From Erythrobacter sp. YT30 (lineage in GTDB: Bacteria > Pseudomonadota > Alphaproteobacteria > Sphingomonadales > Sphingomonadaceae): a stretch of 64,000 nt of DNA. This document shows positions 32,932 to 42,108 of the stretch, piece after piece (the stretch's first letter is position 1; every line of letters begins with the position of its first letter). A model generated the notes under the pieces. That model ran no database searches and was not told where the DNA came from. It saw nothing but the letters and a program-made list of their open reading frames with translations. The stretch is from contig NZ_LMAF01000002.1 in assembly GCF_001542875.1 (NCBI RefSeq), forward strand, positions 1,201,501 through 1,265,500, given 5' to 3'. The position numbers and the translations under genes were made by a program.

Positions 32932-35900
32932 CTAACTTGCGAGCAGGCTCGCATTGCCCCCTGCGGCTGTTGTATCGACACAACTGACGCGCTCTGTCGC
33001 AAAGCGTGCAAGGTAATGCGGACCGCCCGCTTTCGGACCAGTGCCCGATAGACCTTCACCGCCAAACGGCTGACTTTCAACAATGGCGCCGATCTGGTTT
33101 CGATTGACATAGAAATTGCCGACCCGCGCGCGGGCCTGCACAAATCGGCGAGTTGCCGCGATGCGGCTATGAAGGCCCAGCGTCAGTCCATATCCGGTGG
33201 CGTTGATATCTTCGACCACTTGTCCAAGCGCCTCTGCTTCAAATCGCACCACATGAAGAACTGGGCCAAAATTCTCGCGCTTCAAATCGAGAATGCTGTC
33301 AATCTCGATGATAGTCGGCGAAACAAAACAGCCATCAGTTGGAAGATTGTCGTGTTCCCAGATTGTGCGACCACTTTGTTTGCGGCGCGCGATGTGCCGG
33401 TCTAGAGCCGCTTTTGCGTCCTCATCAATCACCGGCCCGACATCCGTTGAAAGATGCGCCGGATCGCCAACGCTCAACGCTTCAAACCCGCCGCGGATCA
33501 TCTCCAGCATTTCATCATAAACATCGTCCTGCAGGTATAGGACCCGCAGAGCCGAGCAGCGCTGGCCCGCTGATTGGAAAGCGCTCGCTAAAGCATCGCG
33601 CACGACCTGCTCGGGCAGAGCCGAGCTGTCGACAATCATCGCGTTCTGTCCGCCGGTCTCTGCAATGAGTGTTGCAATCGGCCCGTCGCGCGCAGCCAGT
33701 GTCTGGTTGATGAGGCGTGCGGTCTCGGTCGATCCGGTAAAGGCGACGCCCGCAAGATGCGGATTTGACGTAATCATCTGCCCCACATCGCCAGCACCGG
33801 GGAGCAATTGCAGCGCCTCTGGCGGGATGCCGGCCTTGTGGCACAGCTCGACCGCAAAGGCCGCGATCAGTGGGGTTTGTTCCGCTGGTTTGGTCACGAC
33901 TGTGTTCCCGGCGGCCAAAGCTGCCGACATCATCCCGGTGAAAATTGCGAGCGGGAAATTCCACGGCGATATCGTCGCAAACACGCCGCGTCCGTGGAGG
34001 CTCAGTGTGTTTTCCTCTCCAGTTGGTCCGGGAAGCGTGATTGGCTCTGCAAACTGCCGCCGCGCTTCGGATGCATAATAGCGCAGGAAATCAACCGCTT
34101 CCCGAACTTCAGCAACGCCATCGAGCAGTGTCTTGCCCGCTTCGCGCTGGCACAGTGAGAGGAATTCCGCCGTGTGCTCTTCGTACAGATTGGCCACTTC
34201 TTCGAGTAGAAGCGCGCGTTTTTCGCCGCCCAATGCATCCCATCCCGGTTGTATTGCGGCAGCGCGGGCGAAGGCTGCGTCAACCTCTTCAGCGGTTGCA
34301 TCGCGGCGAGTGCCTAGCTCAGCATTCCGATCATGGGGCATGGTGATTGGCGCGGTTTCGCCAGCTTCATCTCCCGGGAAAGTTGGCGCGGCGTTCCAAT
34401 GCTTGTCGGCGAGCTTATCCAGCTTTGCCTGTAGCGGTCCAAATGTGAGTGGATCGGAAAGATCGACACCAGCGCTGTTAAGGCGTCCGCCAAAATCCGC
34501 TCCGAATATGTTGCGCGGCAGCGGGATAACTGGATTGCGCCGGGGGGAAAGGGCGGCCAATTCTGCCACCGGATCGCCCACCAATTCCTGTGCGGGAACA
34601 TCCGCATCGCCCATGCGATTGACGAAGCTGGTATTCGCTCCGTTTTCAAGCAGGCGTCGCACGAGATAGGCGAGCAATTCCTTGTGCCCGCCAACCGGCG
34701 CGTAAATGCGAACTGGGGTGGCGGCATTGCCTTCGATCTTGCGAAGCGCGTCGTAAACCTCTTCGCCCATTCCGTGTAGGCGCTGGAACTCAAATGCGCG
34801 CCCCTGGCTCATCTCTTTGACGGCTGCGATAGTGTAGGCATTGTGCGTCGCGAAGGCTGGGTGGATGACGTCGTCATGTTCGAACAGTCTGGCAGCGCAG
34901 GCGAGGTAGGACACGTCGGTTGCGACTTTGCGCGTGAAGACGGGATAATCGGTGAAGCCGCCAACTTGGCTAAGCTTTATTTCCGCATCCCAATATGCGC
35001 CTTTGACCAGTCTGACGAACAGCTTGCGGCCATGTCGGCGAGCAAGCTTCGCGACCCAATCGCACAAAGGCACACCGCGTTTTTGATAGGCTTGGAGCGC
35101 TAGGCCAAAGCCTTCCCAGTGCGACCCGTCATCGCGCATGAACAGAGCATCATCCGCGACAAGCGTCTCAATGATATCAAGCGACAACTCCAGCCGCTCA
35201 GCCTCTTCCGCATCAATCGTGAAATGGATGTTCGCATCGCGCGCCTTCTCAGCAAGTGCGCGCACTATCGGCACGATATCGGTGTGCGCCTGATCTGCGT
35301 GGAGATAAGTGTATTTGGGATGCAGAGCCGACAGTTTGACAGAAATGCCCGGCGAAGGACCGATGCCGCCCGATGCTTCTTTTGCTAGCCGATCAATCGC
35401 GCTGTCATAGGCCACGCGGTAACGCTCCGCATCTGCGAAAGTCATGGCCGCTTCACCAAGCATATCGAACGAATGCGTCAGACCTTTTGCGCGCTCCGGA
35501 CTTGCTCGTTTAAGCGCTTCGTTGATCGTGCGGCCATAGACGAACTGCCCACCCAGAATACGCATCGCCTGCAATGTCGCGGTGCGGATGACAGGTTCAC
35601 CCATCCGATTCATCGCCCGCTTCAACGCTGGCCCCATGCCTTTTTGATGGACTTCGGGTTGTTCAAGGACTTCGCCCGTCAACATCAGTGAAAAAGTCGC
35701 CGCGTTGACGAAAGTCGATGAGCTTTCGCCGAGATGCTCTCCCCAATCGATATCGCCTATCTTGTCGCGGATAAGCGCATCGGCGGTTTCGTGATCGGGC
35801 ACGCGCAAAAGGGCTTCGGCCATGCACATCAGCGCAATGCCTTCTTCTGTGTCGAGCCCGAATTGCTGGAGAAAGGCGTCGATCCCGCTCGCCTTCTGCT

Positions 35901-36081
35901 TTCGTGCGCCGTGGATCAGATCAATCGCGAGCGACGCCGCATTTTCCGCTACGCGCCGCGCCGGGGCAGCCTGTTCCAACCGTTCTGCAATGCACGCTTC
36001 TTCTTCTGCGCGGTAGGCAAGGCGCAAAGATGTGCGGTCAATCTGGTGCATGGAGCCGGGCGGCAAATCGGGCGTGGTCAC
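32932..36081 (-). CDS. putA: bifunctional proline dehydrogenase / glutamate-semialdehyde dehydrogenase
   Basis: 1049 residues, GTG start (ATG 36051 is an alternative). Oxidises proline to glutamate. The FAD-dependent proline dehydrogenase barrel occupies about 170-470 (ISVKLSALHPKY, FVRLVKGAYWDAEIK, ATHNAYTIAAV). The aldehyde dehydrogenase occupies about 530-1030, with ETGGQNAMIV and the catalytic Cys in QSAGQRCSALRVLYLQ. There is no N-terminal ribbon-helix-helix, so unlike E. coli PutA it should not repress its own gene, and the short PutA form lacks the long C-terminal extension. Confidence 0.96.
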   Translation of the reverse strand: MTTPDLPPGSMHQIDRTSLRLAYRAEEEACIAERLEQAAPARRVAENAASLAIDLIHGARKQKASGIDAFLQQFGLDTEEGIALMCMAEALLRVPDHETADALIRDKIGDIDWGEHLGESSSTFVNAATFSLMLTGEVLEQPEVHQKGMGPALKRAMNRMGEPVIRTATLQAMRILGGQFVYGRTINEALKRASPERAKGLTHSFDMLGEAAMTFADAERYRVAYDSAIDRLAKEASGGIGPSPGISVKLSALHPKYTYLHADQAHTDIVPIVRALAEKARDANIHFTIDAEEAERLELSLDIIETLVADDALFMRDDGSHWEGFGLALQAYQKRGVPLCDWVAKLARRHGRKLFVRLVKGAYWDAEIKLSQVGGFTDYPVFTRKVATDVSYLACAARLFEHDDVIHPAFATHNAYTIAAVKEMSQGRAFEFQRLHGMGEEVYDALRKIEGNAATPVRIYAPVGGHKELLAYLVRRLLENGANTSFVNRMGDADVPAQELVGDPVAELAALSPRRNPVIPLPRNIFGADFGGRLNSAGVDLSDPLTFGPLQAKLDKLADKHWNAAPTFPGDEAGETAPITMPHDRNAELGTRRDATAEEVDAAFARAAAIQPGWDALGGEKRALLLEEVANLYEEHTAEFLSLCQREAGKTLLDGVAEVREAVDFLRYYASEARRQFAEPITLPGPTGEENTLSLHGRGVFATISPWNFPLAIFTGMMSAALAAGNTVVTKPAEQTPLIAAFAVELCHKAGIPPEALQLLPGAGDVGQMITSNPHLAGVAFTGSTETARLINQTLAARDGPIATLIAETGGQNAMIVDSSALPEQVVRDALASAFQSAGQRCSALRVLYLQDDVYDEMLEMIRGGFEALSVGDPAHLSTDVGPVIDEDAKAALDRHIARRKQSGRTIWEHDNLPTDGCFVSPTIIEIDSILDLKRENFGPVLHVVRFEAEALGQVVEDINATGYGLTLGLHSRIAATRRFVQARARVGNFYVNRNQIGAIVESQPFGGEGLSGTGPKAGGPHYLARFATERVSCVDTTAAGGNASLLAS

Positions 36082-36235
36082 GTATGGTTTGATCCTTGGT
36101 TGAGCGACTCGGTTAGTTTCACCTGATACTTGCTCCTCGCTGCAAAGCGGATCAAGTCATCTCAACAGGTTGATAGCCTCGCCTTCGCTGCCTAGGTGAT
36201 GGACTGAGGATGGCGCGAAGGAGCGACTGCAGGTC

Positions 36236-36529
36236 ATGGCCCTATTCTGCTTTTACTGCCGCGATGGCGAGAACAGCGAGAAACTGCGCGCGATGCATCT
36301 CGAAGAGCAGCGCAAATGGATGAGCGAGCACGATGAGAACTATCTCGCTGCAGGCCCGCTCACCAATGCCAAGGGAGAATTCGTCGGCTCACTTCTCATC
36401 ATCGATGCAGAAGATGAGGCAGCCGCAAGGGCCACGGTGAATGACGATCCGTATCTTGTCGGCGGGGTGTGGCAGTCGATCCGCGTCGACCGGTTCGAGC
36501 CGGTGAAGGGCCGCTGGAAAGACCGGTAG
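36236..36529 (+). CDS. YciI family protein
   Basis: 97 residues. MALFCFYCRDGENSEKLRAMHLEEQRKWM gives the conserved first strand and the Arg-x2-His motif. AAGPLTNAKGEFVGSLLIIDAEDEAAARATVNDDPYLVGGVW contains the conserved GPL, D-P-Y and final aromatic positions of YciI proteins (dimeric alpha-beta barrel fold). The His/Asp pair is thought to be catalytic in the family; substrate unknown. It is divergent from putA. Confidence 0.9.
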   Translation: MALFCFYCRDGENSEKLRAMHLEEQRKWMSEHDENYLAAGPLTNAKGEFVGSLLIIDAEDEAAARATVNDDPYLVGGVWQSIRVDRFEPVKGRWKDR

Positions 36530-36546
36530 TTCGGTCGCCGGCTAAC

Positions 36547-37413
36547 TTAACCCAATATCCGCCCAGCAACCGCATCGAGCCTCGCCATTATCTCGGGCTC
36601 TTGCTCGTCGGGCGCTGTTATCACCGCGTCATCAAGCGCTGTGTCAATGGGTGATGCTTTGCGCTTCTTTGGCAGGCTACCCACGAATTTCGCCACCATT
36701 TCACGCGCCAATTGGCCGTTATCTTTCATCTGCGCGACCACTTGCGCGACATCGACGGCTTCGCCTTCACGCCAGCAATCGTAATCGGTCACCATGCCGA
36801 TCAGAGAATAGGGCAGCTCAGCTTCGCGGGCGAGGCGGGCCTCTGGCATGGCTGTCATCCCGATAATGTCCGCGCCCCATTGGCGGTACATTCTGCTTTC
36901 CGCCCGGGTTGAGAATTGCGGTCCTTCAATCGCGATGTAGGTCGCGCCGGTTGCCACTTTGCCCTTGCAGGCGGTGATGGCTTTGGCGGCCATTTCGGAC
37001 AGGCGAGAGCAAACGGGATCAGCCATTGAGACATGGGTGACATATCCGCTTGAAAAGAAGCTCGATGGGCGAGCTGTCGTGCGATCTATGAATTGCTCGG
37101 CAATCGCAAAGCGCCCCGGCTCGATGGCTTCGCGCAAAGAGCCAACGGCGGATATCGCGAGGATATCAGTACAGCCGGCGCGTTTGAGAGCATCGATATT
37201 GGCGCGCGAATTGAGCTCGCTCGGCGCTATCGGGTGACCCCTGCCGTGGCGCGGCAGGAAGCGGACTTTCACCCCGTTGAGGGTCCCGCAAAGGATTTCA
37301 TCGGAAGGGTCGCCCCAAGGCGTTTCAATCGCGATCCATTGCTCATCCTCCAGCCCCTCTATGTCATAGAGGCCAGAACCGCCGATAATCCCGATGCACC
37401 ATTCGCTCGCCAT
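36547..37413 (-). CDS. mtnP: S-methyl-5'-thioadenosine phosphorylase
   Basis: 288 residues. Splits methylthioadenosine into adenine and methylthioribose-1-phosphate in methionine salvage. GIIGGSGLYDIEG (about 8-20) is the phosphate loop, RHGRGHPIAPSELNSRANI the second phosphate/ribose segment, EGPQFSTRAESRMYRQWGADIIGMTAMPEARLAREAEL the family signature. MTAMPEA and VTDYDCW favour MTA phosphorylase over purine nucleoside phosphorylase. Confidence 0.93.
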   Translation of the reverse strand: MASEWCIGIIGGSGLYDIEGLEDEQWIAIETPWGDPSDEILCGTLNGVKVRFLPRHGRGHPIAPSELNSRANIDALKRAGCTDILAISAVGSLREAIEPGRFAIAEQFIDRTTARPSSFFSSGYVTHVSMADPVCSRLSEMAAKAITACKGKVATGATYIAIEGPQFSTRAESRMYRQWGADIIGMTAMPEARLAREAELPYSLIGMVTDYDCWREGEAVDVAQVVAQMKDNGQLAREMVAKFVGSLPKKRKASPIDTALDDAVITAPDEQEPEIMARLDAVAGRILG

Positions 37414-37463
37414 GTTCGCCGTGTGCCTTCAATCCGTATCGATTGCGTAAATTCACGTGCGCC

Positions 37464-38168
37464 TTAGGTCAGGTCAAAGCGCTCGGGCAAGGCTTTGCGG
37501 ATAAACCTTTCTGCTTTGCCAAAAGGTTCGGCGATGGAAGGCCGCTCGCTCATCATGTCGAAATGCGCTTTGAAATTGGCCCATTTATCGAGCGGTGTGT
37601 TGGCGACAAGCTGGGCTTGCATGAAGCAGCAAGTAACCGAGATATCCGCAATCGAAAGGCTATCGCCCGCAAAATATTGCGTGTCGCTGAGCGCGCTATC
37701 GAGGTGGTCGAGAATGGCTGGCATATCATCAGCCCAGGTCGAGCGAGCCTTGGCGAGATCGGGTTCCTTCCCTTGCATCAACGCAAAGAAGATCGGACGG
37801 AATATTCCCAGACCCACACCAGCAGCCAGAGCAGTATCGGCGTACTCTTCGAGAAACAGGGCTCGTCCGTGGGCGAAGGGTTCAGTTGGATAGAGCGGAG
37901 GCGATGGATGCTTCTTTTCAATGTATCCGCAAATTGCGCTTGAATCTGCAATCGTGCCGTCACGTCCTTCCGATGCGGTTGAACGATCTCTCATCACAGG
38001 GATCCGCTTCATTGGAGAAATCTCGAGAAACCATTCGGGCGGATTGAACACATCGACCGCCTCGATTTCGAAGGGCACGTCCTTCTCAAGACAAAGGCCT
38101 GCAACTTTGCGCACGAAAGGCGAAACGGGGCTGCCATAAAAAACGAGATCGGGCGTGGTGTCTGACAT
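37464..38168 (-). CDS. glutathione S-transferase family protein
   Basis: 234 residues from ATG 38168. The N-terminal thioredoxin-like domain starts LVFYGSPVSPFVRKVAGLCLEKDVPFE, with Ser/Pro at the glutathione site, and contains ADSSAICGYIEKKHP, the conserved glutamyl-binding ES/DS position. The all-helical C-terminal domain carries YFAGDSLSIADISVTCCF, the usual N-capping D-x-x-x-S/T-x-A-D box. Class cannot be set by eye. Divergent from the aldehyde dehydrogenase gene. Confidence 0.88.
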   Translation of the reverse strand: MSDTTPDLVFYGSPVSPFVRKVAGLCLEKDVPFEIEAVDVFNPPEWFLEISPMKRIPVMRDRSTASEGRDGTIADSSAICGYIEKKHPSPPLYPTEPFAHGRALFLEEYADTALAAGVGLGIFRPIFFALMQGKEPDLAKARSTWADDMPAILDHLDSALSDTQYFAGDSLSIADISVTCCFMQAQLVANTPLDKWANFKAHFDMMSERPSIAEPFGKAERFIRKALPERFDLT

Positions 38169-38375
38169 GGTTTGATGGCTCCTTACGCGTCGCTCCATAC
38201 GCGCGCTGGCCAATAGCGCAACTGACAGGTGCGACTTGCCGCGAAGCTGCTATACTGGACCGCATACTGGCGTTGCCTTTTGGATCGTGACACGCCACTT
38301 TCGAAAACAGAATTCGAATCCCTACTGATGCCGCTCGTGTGCGGCAGCACGAAATTGAAAGAGAGAGGAACACCC

Positions 38376-39803
38376 ATGGTCACTCAATACAAAAACCTCA
38401 TCAATGGTGAGATGGTTGAAACCAGCGAATGGCTGGACGTCGTCAATCCTGCGACCGAAGAAGTGATTGGGCAGGTTCCCGCCTGCGGACAGGCCGAGCT
38501 CGACAAAGCCGTCGCCGCCGCACGCGCCGCTTTCCAAACTTGGAAGAAATCGTCCTACGCCGAGCGCAGCGCTGCCCTGAAAGCCATTTCCAAAACTATC
38601 GCGGACAATTCCGAGGAGCTCTATCGCTTGCTCACGAGCGAGCAGGGCAAACCGCACGCTCAGGCCAAGCAAGAAATCATGGGCGCCTCTTTCATGATGG
38701 CCGCGCAATCCGATCTCGTACTTGAAGATGAGCTCGTGAAGGATGATGAGAAAGAGAACATTCGCACCCGCCGGGTGCCCGTTGGCGTTGTGGGCGGCAT
38801 CGTGCCGTGGAATTTCCCTGTTTCGATGGCAGTCCAGAAAATCGGCCCGGCACTGCTTTCAGGCTGCACCATCATCCTGAAGCCTTCGCCATTCACTCCG
38901 CTTACAACTCTGCGCCTCGCAGAGTTGATCGCCGATGTTGTGCCAGCAGGCACCGTCAATATCATTACCGGTGAAGACAGCCTCGGGCCGCTGATCACGG
39001 CGCATCCCGATATCGACAAGATCACATTCACCGGTTCAACTGCGACCGGCAAGAAGATCATGGAAGGTGCGAGCGCAGATCTTAAGCGCATCACGTTGGA
39101 GCTCGGCGGAAATGATGCGAGTATCGTTATGCCCGATGCCGATCCAAAGAAGGTTGCAGAGCAATTGTTCTGGTCAAGCTTCTCCAACGCAGGCCAGATC
39201 TGCGTTGCGGCAAAGCGCGTTTATATCCACGAAGACATCTATGACGAGCTGTCTCAGGCGATCGCGGACTACGCCAAGAACGTCGTCGTGGGCGACGGGG
39301 CAGAACAGGGTACAGGTGTCGGCCCAATCCAGAACAAGAAGCAATATGATCGCGTGCTGGAGCTGATCCAGGATGCGAAGGACAATGGCTATAAGTTTTT
39401 GCTGGGCGGGGACTCCGATCCGTCTGGAACAGGCTATTTCGTGCCGCTGACCATTCTCGACAATCCGCCCGAAGACGCGCGTATTGTCGCTGAAGAGCAA
39501 TTTGGCCCGGTTATGCCGCTCATGAAATTCTCCTCAGAGGAAGAAGTCATCGAGCGCGCAAACAATTCCGATTACGGCCTTGCGGGCGCGGTCTGGTCGG
39601 CTGACGAAGCCAAGGCTGTTGAAATTGCTGAAAAACTCGAAACGGGCACAGTCTGGGTCAACCAGTTCCTGAAGCTCACACCTCACACACCTTTTGCCGG
39701 ACACAAACAGTCGGGTTTTGGTGCGGAATATGGCATTGAGGGACTAAAGGAATTTACCTATCCTCAAGTAATTATGGTGAATAAACAAAACGTTCCGGCA
39801 TAG
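38376..39803 (+). CDS. NAD(P)-dependent aldehyde dehydrogenase (succinate-semialdehyde type candidate)
   Basis: 475 residues from ATG 38376 with GAGAGAGGAA upstream. A complete ALDH: GIVPWNFPVS (about 146-155), FTGSTATGKKIM (cofactor loop), ELGGNDASIV (general-base Glu about 245) and SNAGQICVAAKR (catalytic Cys about 279). AEEQFGPVMPL and GFGAEYGIEGLKEFTYPQ complete the fold. The length and the NAGQIC motif fit the aldehyde dehydrogenase class often annotated as succinate-semialdehyde or betaine-type, but the exact aldehyde is uncertain. Confidence 0.9.
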   Translation: MVTQYKNLINGEMVETSEWLDVVNPATEEVIGQVPACGQAELDKAVAAARAAFQTWKKSSYAERSAALKAISKTIADNSEELYRLLTSEQGKPHAQAKQEIMGASFMMAAQSDLVLEDELVKDDEKENIRTRRVPVGVVGGIVPWNFPVSMAVQKIGPALLSGCTIILKPSPFTPLTTLRLAELIADVVPAGTVNIITGEDSLGPLITAHPDIDKITFTGSTATGKKIMEGASADLKRITLELGGNDASIVMPDADPKKVAEQLFWSSFSNAGQICVAAKRVYIHEDIYDELSQAIADYAKNVVVGDGAEQGTGVGPIQNKKQYDRVLELIQDAKDNGYKFLLGGDSDPSGTGYFVPLTILDNPPEDARIVAEEQFGPVMPLMKFSSEEEVIERANNSDYGLAGAVWSADEAKAVEIAEKLETGTVWVNQFLKLTPHTPFAGHKQSGFGAEYGIEGLKEFTYPQVIMVNKQNVPA

Positions 39804-39833
39804 TACGTCGATAATCATTTCGAAGGGGTTGAA

Positions 39834-40607
39834 ATGGACAGGAATGACAGCACCACATCGCGGCGCGAGTTTGTTGCGATGGCCACACTTCTGGGCGGCG
39901 TCAGCATCGCTGCCCCTGCCAGCGCGCAAAGCTTTGGCAACATCCTCAAATCCGCAAAAAAGGTTGTGAAAGCAGCCTCTTATTCGGATGAGGAAATGAA
40001 AGTGTTCTTCGATCAGATGAGCGAAGACATGGATTCCAAGAACCCAGTCGCGGGCATGGACAATCCCTATGGTCAGCGCATTGCCGCTTTGTCGCAGGGA
40101 CTTGAAAGCCATGATGGGCTTGATCTTGATATCAAGGCTTACCTGGTGCGCGATGTGAATGCCTTTGCGATGGCAAACGGTACGATCCGCGTGTTCGCCG
40201 GACTTATGGACGAATTCACCGATGACGAAGTTCGCTATGTCATCGGGCACGAAATCGGCCATGTTCAACGCGAACACTCCAAAAAGCGGATGCAGGGCGC
40301 GCTCAACCGCGATGCGGTCTTAAGCGTTGCGAGCACTGCCGATAGCGGTGTGCGTCGCATCGCAAATTCGGAAATCGGCAAGTTCTTCGGCGATGTCGTT
40401 ACCGCGCAGCACAGCCAGAAGCATGAAAAGGAAGCGGACGACTACGCTTTCGCCTTCATGCAGGAAAAAGGCTATGATGCGGAAGCCTGCGCCACGGCGC
40501 TTGAAAAGCTTCAAGCGATGAGCGGGCCGAGCGACGGGCTTGCTTGGACAAAGACCCACCCGAGCCCGAAAGCGCGCGCCAAGCGGATGCGCAAGAAGCT
40601 CGCTTAA
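39834..40607 (+). CDS. M48 family metalloprotease with a Tat-type signal
   Basis: 257 residues. TTSRREFVAMATLLGGVSIAAPASA carries a twin-arginine motif (S-R-R-x-F) before a hydrophobic core, suggesting folded export to the periplasm. The protease domain has VIGHEIGHVQREHS (HEXXH about 138-142) and, downstream, HEKEADDYAFAF (third ligand Glu, ExxxD). The end THPSPKARAKRM fits the conserved THP-x2-x-R segment. Family members (LoiP/BepA) trim envelope proteins. Tat routing for an M48 protease is unusual. Confidence 0.87.
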   Translation: MDRNDSTTSRREFVAMATLLGGVSIAAPASAQSFGNILKSAKKVVKAASYSDEEMKVFFDQMSEDMDSKNPVAGMDNPYGQRIAALSQGLESHDGLDLDIKAYLVRDVNAFAMANGTIRVFAGLMDEFTDDEVRYVIGHEIGHVQREHSKKRMQGALNRDAVLSVASTADSGVRRIANSEIGKFFGDVVTAQHSQKHEKEADDYAFAFMQEKGYDAEACATALEKLQAMSGPSDGLAWTKTHPSPKARAKRMRKKLA

Positions 40608-40629
40608 GCGCTATAGCTTACACGAATTG

Positions 40630-40662
40630 AGGCCGCTCGGAGTGATCCGGGCGGCCTTTTTT
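40630..40662 (+). terminator. intrinsic terminator after the M48 protease gene
   Basis: AGGCCGCTCGGA pairs with TCCGGGCGGCCT (one G-U pair) with a 4-base loop, followed by TTTTTT. Confidence 0.9.
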
Positions 40663-40667
40663 GTTCT

Positions 40668-42014
40668 CTATTCGCCAGCGCGTTTTGATTTCAAGTCTAG
40701 CCCGGCGGCCCAGCGTTTCTGAAAGCCGCGCCAATGCTCTGCTTCATCTGGACCTGCAAATTCGCCGTTTAGCAGATCGCCAAACCCGGTTTCCCATTGG
40801 CTGTCATTGGCATTCGCGACTGGCACATTGAGATAGCTCGCTTTGTCCGCATCGCCTTTCAGATGCAGATCGAGAAAGGCAGCGACGAAATGCTGATTGA
40901 TCCCATTGATGCGATCCTGCCGCCAAACGGGCTCTGACACGAACTCCGTCACGCGAAACGGCGCGTCTTCAGGCACATCAAAGGCATTCCCGACAATACT
41001 GTGCCGCGCCTCGCGAAAAGTCAGCATGTGCCGGCTGGTCCCATTGAGCTGGTCGAATATCCAGCTGACGCCCTCTGCATGATTGGACACATCATCCTGG
41101 CTTCCGGAGACGATTAAGGTGGGGGCGGTGATTGTAGCGAGGCTCTCACCGTTCCAAACGCGATTATCCGGCTGCCCACCCCAAGGTGCGAACAGCACCA
41201 TCGCATTGATCGCAGCGTCATTGCCTACAACCGCGCGGGTCGCATCGAGAGCGGCACTCGGCACGGTATCAAACGTTTTGCCATCGTAATTGTAATCGGC
41301 ACCTGCTGTCGCCAGCGCGCCATACCCGCCCATGGAATAGCCGATCATCGCGACCCTCTCTGGATCGATCAACGAATAAAAACCTTCTCGATTTGCAGCG
41401 CCACCTTCAACCAATTCTGCCAGAACCGCGCGCTGATCAATTGTCCGATTGGTGAGCACCAGGCTGAAAGAATGGACAAAATCGGCGACGCCATCGATTT
41501 GCATATCGGCATGATCAATTGAGGCTACAACATAACCGCGCGATGCAATGTGTTCAGCGAGATTGCTGAACTGCGTGCTCCACCCATTAAAGCCGTGGCT
41601 CATCACGACGAGCGGGAACTTGCCTTCGCTTAGCGGCTCTGCGTCGGCAAAGGCGCGACCGTTGTATTCGAGTAGAAACGGCTCCATCGCAGGCGGCGTC
41701 ATGAAGTGCGAGTAACTGATTGGCTCAGCGCGCTCGGCAACTTGGGCTGGGAAGTAGACGCGAACTTGCAGCGCAGGCATCTCCTCATTTTCCGATAGTT
41801 GCCCAGTGGCCATGCCTGCCTTCGAAAAACGCACTCGGTTCGGCACATCAACAAGCACTTCGCGCGTGCCCACCTGATATTCGCCATACCGGCCAAGCTC
41901 CGGCGTCTCGCCAGGATTGCCTTCGTGGATCGTGGGGCTTGCGACATAGGCAGCGGTCCCTGCTCCCACTCCGAACAAAGCAAGCGCGGCGAGCGCGATA
42001 TGGCGTTTCTTCAT
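40668..42014 (-). CDS. exported alpha/beta hydrolase (PAF-acetylhydrolase / dienelactone hydrolase type)
   Basis: 448 residues. An N-terminal helix (IALAALALFGVGAGTAAYVA) is a signal or anchor. FPLVVMSHGFNGWSTQFSNLAEHIASRGYVVASIDHAD is the oxyanion-strand region. GYSMGGYGAL (about 225-234) holds the nucleophile Ser in G-x-S-x-G, and the later APTLIVSGSQDDVSNHAEG and EARHSIVGN provide likely Asp and His. The architecture resembles bacterial platelet-activating-factor acetylhydrolase-like carboxylesterases. Substrate unknown. Confidence 0.82.
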   Translation of the reverse strand: MKKRHIALAALALFGVGAGTAAYVASPTIHEGNPGETPELGRYGEYQVGTREVLVDVPNRVRFSKAGMATGQLSENEEMPALQVRVYFPAQVAERAEPISYSHFMTPPAMEPFLLEYNGRAFADAEPLSEGKFPLVVMSHGFNGWSTQFSNLAEHIASRGYVVASIDHADMQIDGVADFVHSFSLVLTNRTIDQRAVLAELVEGGAANREGFYSLIDPERVAMIGYSMGGYGALATAGADYNYDGKTFDTVPSAALDATRAVVGNDAAINAMVLFAPWGGQPDNRVWNGESLATITAPTLIVSGSQDDVSNHAEGVSWIFDQLNGTSRHMLTFREARHSIVGNAFDVPEDAPFRVTEFVSEPVWRQDRINGINQHFVAAFLDLHLKGDADKASYLNVPVANANDSQWETGFGDLLNGEFAGPDEAEHWRGFQKRWAAGLDLKSKRAGE

Positions 42015-42108
42015 CTGTCTCCCCCAATGTTCCGACTGGCAATAGAAGGACTTGCCGCGGCATAATTGTCAGTGCACTCATTGCAGCGAATGGCTTCGAG
42101 GGGAAGAG

